Origin: Bacteroidetes bacterium GWF2_33_16
Lineage (GTDB): Bacteria; Bacteroidota; Bacteroidia; Bacteroidales; UBA12077
Length of the DNA stretch: 55,985 bases
Assembly: GCA_001768565.1 (NCBI GenBank)
Contig: MEOE01000036.1
Location: 1 to 55,985 of the forward strand
Direction: 5' to 3'
The notes under the pieces were generated by a model that did not search any database, was not told the origin of the DNA, and saw only the letters and a list, made by a program, of their open reading frames with translations. The position numbers and the translations under genes were made by a program. The stretch's first letter is position 1, and each line of letters starts with the position of its first letter. Shown here in pieces: positions 8,534-15,629 of this stretch.

Positions 8534-9721
8534 ATGAGTTTACAAGATAAAATTCAAAAATTAAGTCAGTTGAAAACTGATTTATACAAAAAAGATTTCC
8601 TTTTAACATGGGAAAAGAGTCAGAATGATTTAAAAGCCATTCTTGAGGTAGCCGAAATATTAAAAGAAATGCGTGATAATAATATTTCACCCCGTGTTTT
8701 TGATTCGGGTTTAGCTATTTCTAATTTTCGCGATAATTCAACCCGAACTCGCTTTTCATTTGCATCGGCAAGCAACTTGCTTGGGTTGGCGGTACAGGAC
8801 CTGGATGAGCAGAAATCGCAGATTGCACATGGCGAAACAGTTCGCGAAACTGCCAACATGATTTCATTTTTATCCGATTTTATTGGTATTCGAGATGATA
8901 TGTTCCTTGGCGAAGGTAATAAATATATGCGCGAAGTAGGAGAGGCACTTGATGAAGGTTTTGCAAAAGGTGTACTTCCAAGTCGTCCTGGAATTGTGAA
9001 TTTGCAATGCGATATGGATCACCCTACCCAATCGATGGCTGATTTAATGCATCTACAAAAACAATTTGGTTCACTTGAAAATCTGAAAGGTAAAAAGATT
9101 GTAATGAGCTGGGCATATTCGCCAAGCTATGGAAAGCCGCTTTCTGTGCCACAGGGAATTATTGCCTTAATGTCGCGTTACGGAATGAACATTGAATTGG
9201 CCTATCCCGAAGGTTATGGATTAATTCCTGAAATAGTTGAAATTGCTAAAAATAATTCAAAACAAAGTGGCGGAACATTCAATATTAGTCATTCAATGGA
9301 AGATGCAATGAAAGATGCTGATATTGTTTACCCAAAAAGCTGGGCGCCATTTCATATTATGCAGCAGCGAACAAAACTGCTACAAGCAGCAGATAAAGAA
9401 GGATTAAAAGCATTGGAACAAACTTGTTTGGCAAATAATGCGAAGTTTAAAAACTGGGAATACAACGATGCTAAAAAGAAACTGACAAAAAATCAGGATG
9501 CTTTGTATATGCATTGCTTACCTGCAGATATCAGTGGAGTTTCTTGTAAAGAAGGTGAAGTGAATGGAGATGTTTTCGAACAATACAGAATCAGAACTTA
9601 CCTTGAGGCAAGCTTTAAACCTTACATTATTGCAGCAATGATGTTTACAACGAAATTTGAAAAACCATCAGAAGTTTTACAGAATATTCTGAAAAGGAAC
9701 ACAAAGAGAGTAGGTTTTTAA
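8534..9721 (+). CDS. ygeW: Knotted carbamoyltransferase YgeW
   Basis: Carbamoyltransferase of the YgeW family, 395 residues from the ATG at 8534. The longer frame from a TTG at 8501 begins inside a decayed intergenic repeat and is unlikely. Carbamoyl-phosphate site: NSTRTRFSF near residue 68; then HPTQS near 164 and HCLPAD near 329. In purine breakdown it is expected to run in reverse, phosphorolysing a ureido intermediate to release carbamoyl phosphate for ATP synthesis by carbamate kinase; no carbamate kinase is in this window. It follows ygeY by 46 nt and ends in a terminator that overlaps its stop. Confidence 0.93.
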   Translation: MSLQDKIQKLSQLKTDLYKKDFLLTWEKSQNDLKAILEVAEILKEMRDNNISPRVFDSGLAISNFRDNSTRTRFSFASASNLLGLAVQDLDEQKSQIAHGETVRETANMISFLSDFIGIRDDMFLGEGNKYMREVGEALDEGFAKGVLPSRPGIVNLQCDMDHPTQSMADLMHLQKQFGSLENLKGKKIVMSWAYSPSYGKPLSVPQGIIALMSRYGMNIELAYPEGYGLIPEIVEIAKNNSKQSGGTFNISHSMEDAMKDADIVYPKSWAPFHIMQQRTKLLQAADKEGLKALEQTCLANNAKFKNWEYNDAKKKLTKNQDALYMHCLPADISGVSCKEGEVNGDVFEQYRIRTYLEASFKPYIIAAMMFTTKFEKPSEVLQNILKRNTKRVGF

Positions 9722-9735
9722 CCTGCTCTTTTTTT
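9705..9735 (+). terminator. Terminator overlapping the ygeW stop codon
   Basis: AGAG-T-AGGTT pairs with AACCT-G-CTCT around a short T loop, followed by seven T. The stem includes the TAA stop at 9719-9721. Confidence 0.7.
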
Positions 9736-9777
9736 CTTGGTTTTATAACGACAAAATTTCTAAAAATTAATTAATAA

Positions 9778-9808
9778 TTTGTATTTAACAAAAATAGATT
9801 TATCTTTG
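9778..9808 (+). promoter_or_regulatory. Promoter of the tetR gene
   Basis: TTTG (9778-9781), a 19-nt spacer and TATCTTTG (9801-9808) match the Bacteroidota vegetative consensus exactly. The operator-like palindrome begins two bases after the -7 element. Confidence 0.75.
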
Positions 9809-9809
9809 T

Positions 9810-9827
9810 AGAGTGATTAGTCAGTCT
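9810..9827. promoter_or_regulatory. Putative TetR operator, site 1
   Basis: AGAGTGATTAGTCAGTCT is palindromic in 14 of 18 positions (AGAnTGAnTAnTCAnTCT) and sits on the expected start of transcription of tetR. A near-identical copy precedes the SDR gene at 10422-10439, which argues for a shared repressor. Confidence 0.6.
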
Positions 9828-9838
9828 AATATAATATA

Positions 9839-10402
9839 ATGGAAAAAGAAGATAAAATATATGAGGCGGCGCTTGAGTTGTTTACAACAAAGGGGTTTCA
9901 TGGTACTCCAACCAGTGAAATTGCTAAAACTGCAGGAGTAGCAAATGGTACTTTGTTCCATTATTTTAAAACAAAAGAAGACTTAATCAATAATTTATAT
10001 CTAAATGTTAAAAATGAACTCGTTGAAGAGTCTGTAAGCGGTATAGACAAAATTGATTCTATCAAATTAAAAGTTGAATATGTATGGTCAAAGTCAATAC
10101 ATTGGGCTATAACTCATCCCCAAAAAATATTCTTTATTCAGCAGTACATGTATTCACCATATATAACAACAAATACTCAGGAAGAAGTTGATAAAATAAA
10201 AGAGGTTTATACAAATCTTATTAAAGAAGGAATTAAGAAGGGTGAAATTATAGATGTATCTGTTGATTTGATTTACACAATCATAACACAACAATTATTT
10301 GGAATGATTCAGTATATAATACTGAATCCTGAAAAATATCATGATTCGGGTTTTATGTATATGGCATTTAATTTAATATACGGTATGTTTAAAAAAGAAT
10401 AA
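9839..10402 (+). CDS. TetR/AcrR family transcriptional regulator
   Basis: DNA-binding regulator of 187 residues. The N-terminal helix-turn-helix runs over about residues 8-55, with the typical FTTKGFHGTPTSEIAKTAGV and GTLFHYFKTKEDL patterns. The C-terminal ligand domain is not specific enough to predict the effector. The gene probably represses itself and the SDR-epimerase genes downstream, since the same palindrome lies at both upstream regions. Together the three genes form a cassette that splits the ygeYW pair from the rest of the purine cluster. Confidence 0.92.
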   Translation: MEKEDKIYEAALELFTTKGFHGTPTSEIAKTAGVANGTLFHYFKTKEDLINNLYLNVKNELVEESVSGIDKIDSIKLKVEYVWSKSIHWAITHPQKIFFIQQYMYSPYITTNTQEEVDKIKEVYTNLIKEGIKKGEIIDVSVDLIYTIITQQLFGMIQYIILNPEKYHDSGFMYMAFNLIYGMFKKE

Positions 10403-10421
10403 CTTTTTTTGTGTAATAACT

Positions 10422-10439
10422 AGAGTGATTAGTCAATCA
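10422..10439. promoter_or_regulatory. Putative TetR operator, site 2
   Basis: AGAGTGATTAGTCAATCA differs from site 1 in two bases. It lies 33 nt upstream of the SDR start. No clean -7 element was found next to it, so it may act by covering a weaker promoter. Confidence 0.55.
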
Positions 10440-10472
10440 AGGGTATAAACTGAAATTTAATTATAAAGAAAA

Positions 10473-11252
10473 ATGAAAAATGTAGCATTAATAACTGGAG
10501 CTTCCAGTGGAATAGGAAAAGAATTAGCATTTATACATGCCCAACTAAAGGGTGATTTGGTTATTGTTGCCAGAAGGCAAAACGAGCTCGAAGCTTTAAA
10601 AACAGAGCTTGAGAGCAAATTTGGAGTACAGGTAAAAACGATAATAAAGGATTTAACTAAAAAGGATGCTCCAAAAGAAATCTATACTGAATTAAAACAA
10701 GAAAATATTGAAATAGAGTATTTAATTAATAATGCAGGTTTTGGTGGAATAGGTAAATTTCATGAGCGCGATTGGGTAATTGATGAAGCTATGATAAACT
10801 TAAATATTATGTCATTAACTGCCTTAACAAGATTGTTCTTAACCGATTTTGTAAAAAGAAATAGTGGTAGAATTTTAAATGTAGCATCAACAGCAGCATT
10901 TGTTCCAGGTCCATTACAAGCTGTTTATTATGCAACCAAATCTTATGTATTGTCGTTTAGTAATGCTATTGCCGAAGAATTACATGATACCAATGTTACA
11001 GTTACAGCATTATGTCCCGGTCCTACAGATAGCGAATTTGCAAAAGTTTCTGGAATGGATAAAACCAGTTTATTTAAGAAATCTTTTAGTGCAAAAATGG
11101 TTGCTAATGCTGGCTACAATGCCATGATGAAAGGTAAATTAGTGAAAATATCAGGTATTGGGTTTTCTCAACGATTAATGATGGCTTTGGTTCCGTTTTC
11201 TCCAATAAAACTTGTATTAAAGCAAGTAAGAATGATGCAAGAAGTTAAATAA
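10473..11252 (+). CDS. Short-chain dehydrogenase/reductase
   Basis: NAD(P)-dependent SDR oxidoreductase of 259 residues. The cofactor motif TGASSGIGKE lies at residues 8-17, NNAG near 89 and the catalytic YYATK near 152, with the conserved serine before it in ASTAA. The C-terminus carries extra hydrophobic residues as in the YqjQ/DltE-like classical SDRs. The substrate cannot be deduced. It is likely TetR-regulated and may be co-transcribed with the epimerase-like gene 93 nt downstream. Confidence 0.9.
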   Translation: MKNVALITGASSGIGKELAFIHAQLKGDLVIVARRQNELEALKTELESKFGVQVKTIIKDLTKKDAPKEIYTELKQENIEIEYLINNAGFGGIGKFHERDWVIDEAMINLNIMSLTALTRLFLTDFVKRNSGRILNVASTAAFVPGPLQAVYYATKSYVLSFSNAIAEELHDTNVTVTALCPGPTDSEFAKVSGMDKTSLFKKSFSAKMVANAGYNAMMKGKLVKISGIGFSQRLMMALVPFSPIKLVLKQVRMMQEVK

Positions 11253-11288
11253 TCTGAAATTTGTAATAAAAAAAATAATTGAAAATAC

Positions 11289-11314
11289 ACTTCGGCAGGC
11301 AGGTTTATCGAAGT
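11289..11314 (-). repeat. Small palindromic repeat, left flank of the epimerase gene
   Basis: On the minus strand this 26-mer matches 12021-12046 in 22 of 26 bases. Each copy can form a hairpin with CTTCG/CGAAG arms. The copies are in opposite orientation on either side of 11346-12008. Confidence 0.6.
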
Positions 11315-11345
11315 ATTTAACCTTTGAACATTATTAATAAATAGC

Positions 11346-12008
11346 ATGAAAATAAAAACAATAATTACCGGATCAACAGGAATGGTGGGAGAGGGTATAC
11401 TACATGAATGCCTCAACCATTCTGATGTCGAGTCTGTTTTGGTGATAAACAGACGAAGTTGCAATATTCAACACCCCAAACTAAAAGAGATAATTCATAC
11501 TGATTTTTATGATTTCTCAAGTATTGAAAATGATCTTAAAGGTTACAATGCAGCATTTCTTTGTATGGGAGTATCATCGGTTGGAATGAAAGAAGATCAG
11601 TATAAATATCTGACATACGATTTAACGATGGCATTAGCAAAACCGTTGGCCAGATTAAACCCAGATATGACCCTTACCTATGTTTCTGGAGCCGCAACAG
11701 ATTCAAGCGAGAAAGGAAGGTCAATGTGGGCAAGAGTAAAAGGAAAAACTGAAAATGATTTACTAAAGTTGCCAATAAAACAAGCTTATATGTTTCGACC
11801 AGCATTAATAACTCCAACAAAAGGGCTTAAAAATACATATACGGCTTATAAAGTATTGAAACCTATACTACCAGTTTTTCGATTTTTGTTTCCAAACTAT
11901 GTTTCATCATTGCGTGAGTTGGGTTTAGCAATGGTAAATATTACTCAAAAAGGATATGATAAAAAAGTTTTAGAAGTGAGGGATATAGTGAAACTGGCTA
12001 GAATGTAA
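11346..12008 (+). CDS. NAD(P)-binding epimerase/dehydratase-like protein
   Basis: Atypical short NAD(P)-binding protein of 220 residues. The Rossmann motif TGSTGMVGEG is at residues 8-17, followed by a conserved LVINRR strand; later SGAATDSSEKG replaces the usual YxxxK catalytic region. It resembles the HTATIP2/YwnB-like small NAD(P)-binding group, so the catalytic role is unclear. It follows the SDR gene and is bracketed by a pair of inverted 26-bp palindromic repeats. Confidence 0.8.
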   Translation: MKIKTIITGSTGMVGEGILHECLNHSDVESVLVINRRSCNIQHPKLKEIIHTDFYDFSSIENDLKGYNAAFLCMGVSSVGMKEDQYKYLTYDLTMALAKPLARLNPDMTLTYVSGAATDSSEKGRSMWARVKGKTENDLLKLPIKQAYMFRPALITPTKGLKNTYTAYKVLKPILPVFRFLFPNYVSSLRELGLAMVNITQKGYDKKVLEVRDIVKLARM

Positions 12009-12020
12009 AATACTGCTCAT

Positions 12021-12046
12021 ACTTCGATAAACATGCTTGTCGAAGA
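12021..12046 (+). repeat. Small palindromic repeat, right flank of the epimerase gene
   Basis: Partner of 11289-11314 in inverted orientation (22 of 26 identical), beginning ACTTCGATAAAC and ending in GTCGAAGA. It can itself fold as a hairpin and lies just past the gene's stop. Confidence 0.6.
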
Positions 12047-12091
12047 ATTTAAAGTATAGATAAAAAATAGTTAGAAGTTTAAATTAGGAAT

Positions 12092-13459
12092 CTAAAGATT
12101 TCTTTTTAAAAAAAATCCTTTACTTTCTGAATTGGTTTTACCTTTTTCGACAACAATTTCTCCATTTGTAAAGACAAATTCGGGTGCTCCCGTTGTTTTA
12201 AATCCTTCGTAAATCTCCAGATCACAATTTGAGAGATGATTTTTAATGGAAATTGTCTTTTCCGTTTTCGGGTTCCAAATAACAAGATCAGCATCGGAGC
12301 CAAAAGCTATTTCTCCTTTTTGAGGATATAATCCAAAAATCTTAGCTGCTTGTGTTGATGAAATATCTACAAACTGATTTAGGGTAATTCTATTTTCTAA
12401 AACTCCATATGTATAAAGCAACGACAACCTGTGTTCAACCCCACCAGCTCCATTTGGAATTTTTCTGAAATCATTTTTACCAATCGACTTCTGACTCATA
12501 TTAAACGGACAATGATCAGTGCCTACTGTTGAAACAACTCCATTTTGAATACTTTTCCAAAGTGATTCCTGATCTTCCTTTTTGCGTAATGGCGGACTTA
12601 AAACATATTTTACAGTGTCAATAAAAGCTCCATTGTATTTTGAATCATCTAATAACAAATAATGGGGACAGGTTTCAGCTTGCACTTTTTGTCTTGATTT
12701 CTGTGCTCTTTCGATAATTTTCAATGATTCCTTCGATGAAACATGAACAATATAAATGGCACAATTTGCTTCTTTTGCAAAATCAACAATACGCTGAACA
12801 GCTTGTGCTTCCAGTATAGCTGGTCGTGATAATGCATGATAGAGCGGCTCTGTTTTTCCTTCTGCAACAAATTGATCTCGTAAAATATCTATTTCATCTC
12901 CAAGCTCACAATGAATTGTTACCAATCCACCTGCTTTTCCAACTATTTTTAAGACTTTTTTAAGGTCAGTATCATCTAAACCAACAGCTCCTTTATAAGC
13001 CATATAAACCTTGAAAGATGTTATTCCAGCTTTTATACATTCGTTTATTTCCTGTTCTGTATTTTGTGTCCATTCTATCGGACTAACATGAAATGAATAA
13101 TCGCAGTGCGAATTTCTTGCTTCTTCTATACGCAGAGTTAGTGCTTCAGTAAGCGATTGTCCTTTTCTTGGAGTTACAAAGTCGAGTAGGGTAGTAGTAC
13201 CTCCAATAAGTGCAGCTTTGCTTCCTGTCTCGAAATCGTCTGACGAATAACCTGCAGGTGTAGGCAAATACATATGTACATGTGGATCAATCCCTCCAGG
13301 GAAAATATAAAATCCTTTGGCATCAATGGTTTTATCAATTTTTTCATGCAGGTTTAAAGAATTTCCAATCTGCATAATTTTTCCATCAGAAATAAATATA
13401 TCAGCGATAAAAGTCTTATCTGATCTAACAATTGTTCCATTTTGAATAAGGATATTCAT
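12092..13459 (-). CDS. hyuA: Dihydropyrimidinase/hydantoinase-type amidohydrolase (HyuA/YgeZ)
   Basis: Metal-dependent cyclic amidohydrolase of 455 residues, close to E. coli HyuA. Ligand motifs in order: DPHVHM near residue 58, the carboxylated-lysine strand SFKVYMAY near 148, IHCE near 182, HVSS near 239 and GTDHCPF near 313. It opens a hydantoin or dihydropyrimidine-like ring; in this cluster the likely substrate is a reduced ring from purine breakdown. It is the most distal gene of the long minus-strand run headed by the PLP enzyme at 19627-21111, though a gap with palindromic repeats separates it from the preceding gene. Confidence 0.92.
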   Translation of the reverse strand: MNILIQNGTIVRSDKTFIADIFISDGKIMQIGNSLNLHEKIDKTIDAKGFYIFPGGIDPHVHMYLPTPAGYSSDDFETGSKAALIGGTTTLLDFVTPRKGQSLTEALTLRIEEARNSHCDYSFHVSPIEWTQNTEQEINECIKAGITSFKVYMAYKGAVGLDDTDLKKVLKIVGKAGGLVTIHCELGDEIDILRDQFVAEGKTEPLYHALSRPAILEAQAVQRIVDFAKEANCAIYIVHVSSKESLKIIERAQKSRQKVQAETCPHYLLLDDSKYNGAFIDTVKYVLSPPLRKKEDQESLWKSIQNGVVSTVGTDHCPFNMSQKSIGKNDFRKIPNGAGGVEHRLSLLYTYGVLENRITLNQFVDISSTQAAKIFGLYPQKGEIAFGSDADLVIWNPKTEKTISIKNHLSNCDLEIYEGFKTTGAPEFVFTNGEIVVEKGKTNSESKGFFLKRNL

Positions 13460-13518
13460 AATAGATTTTTTATATTTTTAAATGTGCCAAAGCCCAAATA
13501 TGTTTTATTTGACTGACC

Positions 13519-13534
13519 CCAGGCTTAAGCCTGG
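13519..13534. repeat. Perfect 16-bp palindrome of a dispersed repeat
   Basis: CCAGGCTTAAGCCTGG is a perfect palindrome. A second one, GGACTTTAGTCC, lies 24 bp further on at 13559-13570 and overlaps the end of the next gene. The pair resembles the palindromes at 25211-25312. Confidence 0.7.
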
Positions 13535-13558
13535 AGTTAAAAAATATGAACTGAAACA

Positions 13559-13570
13559 GGACTTTAGTCC
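13559..13570. repeat. Short palindrome overlapping a stop codon
   Basis: GGACTTTAGTCC differs by one base from GGACTTAAGTCC at 25211-25222, so the two belong to the same repeat class. It contains the stop codon of the membrane/GNAT gene. Confidence 0.6.
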
Positions 13571-14208
13571 CTTTTTCTATTATTAGATTCAAAATTCTTT
13601 ACAAAGCATCCGTCCTTATCTTCAAAAAATCCAAGCTTTTTCAAGTACTTAATATGGTGTTTGCTTTTGCCTTTTGTAATAACCTGTTTAAATCCTGCTT
13701 CAATAAATCGATTACTTAAGCGATGATAAACAAACTTTGCATTTTTGAAATCGCGGTACTCTGGAATAACATAATCAAGTCCTACTTTAAGTATGCCGTC
13801 TTCTGATTTGTGTGCAAGAAATAATCCGGCCACAGCCATGTTCCGATGAATAAAAAAGCTAATCGTGTTTATTTCAGGTTTATACTCAAATCCTGGAAAA
13901 AACTTTTGAATATCTTTATCATGAAACTTCAAAAAGCGAAGTAAGTATCTATTATCTGGTTTTACTTCAAGAATCTCGAAAATTTCTTTTTTTGTATAAA
14001 TAATGACCAGATAATAAATATCAACACAAACAATAAAACCATTTAGAAAGCCTACAGGCATTGCACCAATTAAGAATCCATAAGTTGAAAAGGTTATTGC
14101 TCCAGCGAGGTTTATCCATCGAAATTTTACGATAGAATTCATGGTCATGGATAAAGCAATAATGATTGATGCTATGTAACCAATCCATTGCAGAATAGTT
14201 GTTTCCAT
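13564..14208 (-). CDS. Membrane protein with C-terminal GNAT-like domain
   Basis: A 214-residue protein with about three N-terminal hydrophobic segments (residues 8-27, 33-50, 52-72) followed by a soluble domain from about residue 95. The soluble part has the beta-alpha layout of GNAT acetyltransferases, with IHRNMAVAGLFLA and GLDYVIPEYRDF, but no crisp acetyl-CoA loop. The membrane part resembles the YgjV-like inner-membrane family. Function unknown. It sits between ssnA and hyuA in the purine run with gaps of about 100 nt, so membership in the pathway is unproven. Its last codons overlap a palindromic repeat. Confidence 0.75.
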   Translation of the reverse strand: METTILQWIGYIASIIIALSMTMNSIVKFRWINLAGAITFSTYGFLIGAMPVGFLNGFIVCVDIYYLVIIYTKKEIFEILEVKPDNRYLLRFLKFHDKDIQKFFPGFEYKPEINTISFFIHRNMAVAGLFLAHKSEDGILKVGLDYVIPEYRDFKNAKFVYHRLSNRFIEAGFKQVITKGKSKHHIKYLKKLGFFEDKDGCFVKNFESNNRKRD

Positions 14209-14318
14209 ATGATTTTAAGATAAAAGATTATAGTGTAAAGATAAAAGTTTAATAATAAATATACTTTTTACATCGCCATTTTATCTTTTTTCTTCTACCT
14301 TTTGTCTTTTATTTTGTT

Positions 14319-15587
14319 TTATTCTTGCATTTTATTCCAAAGCTTATGAGCTAATTCACGTGATGTTTTTAGAATCTCACCTTCGTCGACCGTTTGTATT
14401 TGCTTATTTTTAACGATCAATTTACCATTGGAGATTACATCTGAAATATGGTTTGAACTTATTCCAAAAAGGAAATGCCCAAGGTAGTTACTTTGGTTTA
14501 TATCAGTAGGGGAATCATAATCAAGAATCACCAGGTTGTTTTCTCCATCGCCTGAAAAACTATTTTGCTCAATATAGTTATGAACGTTTCTAAAGCGATT
14601 ATAAGCTGTCTTATAGTCGATTTTATCAAATCCTTGACCAACAAAAAATGCTGCTTTAGCACTTTGGAGCATGTTGCTATGCATTCCGTCGGTACCAAAC
14701 ATAATGTTTTCGCTTAAACCAACACTTTTAAAATAACCTACATTGTTATTAAGGTTGCTTTCGGTGTTTTGAGCAACCCAGCATGGCGCATTTTTAATCA
14801 ATTCACGTTCTTTATCATTAATATGCAGACAATGCACGAGGATAGTTTTCGAAGAATTAATAATTTCAAAATCATTTAAACGTTCGATTACTCTTTTTTT
14901 ATAGGTTTTTAGGCAATGCTGTTGGTCGTAAAAATCTTCTGCCACATGAATATGAATTCCTGATTTAAAAAGATTCATTAATTCAACTGCTTTATGCAGG
15001 GTATCATCACCGACAGTGAAAGATGCATGCAATCCAACAAGACCTTGATTTTTTTGAAGATAGGTATCGGTAACATTCAGGCCACGCTCTGCAATATCGG
15101 CTCCATCACGATCTGATATTTCGTAACATAAAAGATGAGAAATACCCACTTTCTCGAATGCTTTGGCAATAATATCAAGCGAATCGTAAACGGCAAATGG
15201 CGATGCATGATGATCTATTACAAATGTTGATCCCGCTTTAGCACAAGCAATGGCTGTAACCAAAGCACTATATTCGATCATTTCGCGATCAAGACATTTG
15301 TCGAGTGTCCACCAAACATATTTTAGTATTTCATAGAAATTTTCAGGATTCTTTTTTGGAGCACCCATTCCACGAGCAAGAGCTGAGTATGCATGATGAT
15401 GACCAACAGCAAATGATTTCGTTACAAACTTTCCTTTGCAATCGATGGTTTCTTTCGCATTATCTTGATCAATTTTATCGTGAAAATGGATTTTTCCATG
15501 TAATCCTTCTTCAACCAGAATGTTTGTTGTTTTAAACTCAAGCGTTTTCCAGTTGATATATGTTGCATTTCTTAGTAAAATTGACAT
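14319..15587 (-). CDS. ssnA: Aminohydrolase SsnA
   Basis: Amidohydrolase-superfamily enzyme, 422 residues from the ATG at 15587; the frame extends two codons to a TTG that I reject. Motifs: GHHHAYSALARGM near residue 62, IDHHAS near 124, HIHVAED near 215, VHCLHI near 251 and FGTDGMHSNM near 300. It belongs to the ATZ/TRZ-like deaminase group; SsnA is co-inherited with YgfK and XdhD in the selenium/molybdenum hydroxylase gene set and is expected to deaminate or hydrolyse a purine-derived ring. It follows xdhD by 42 nt and is likely co-transcribed. Confidence 0.92.
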   Translation of the reverse strand: MSILLRNATYINWKTLEFKTTNILVEEGLHGKIHFHDKIDQDNAKETIDCKGKFVTKSFAVGHHHAYSALARGMGAPKKNPENFYEILKYVWWTLDKCLDREMIEYSALVTAIACAKAGSTFVIDHHASPFAVYDSLDIIAKAFEKVGISHLLCYEISDRDGADIAERGLNVTDTYLQKNQGLVGLHASFTVGDDTLHKAVELMNLFKSGIHIHVAEDFYDQQHCLKTYKKRVIERLNDFEIINSSKTILVHCLHINDKERELIKNAPCWVAQNTESNLNNNVGYFKSVGLSENIMFGTDGMHSNMLQSAKAAFFVGQGFDKIDYKTAYNRFRNVHNYIEQNSFSGDGENNLVILDYDSPTDINQSNYLGHFLFGISSNHISDVISNGKLIVKNKQIQTVDEGEILKTSRELAHKLWNKMQE

Positions 15588-15629
15588 ATGCAAAAGTTTA
15601 AAGTGTAAAGTTCTAAGATAACAAAAAAA

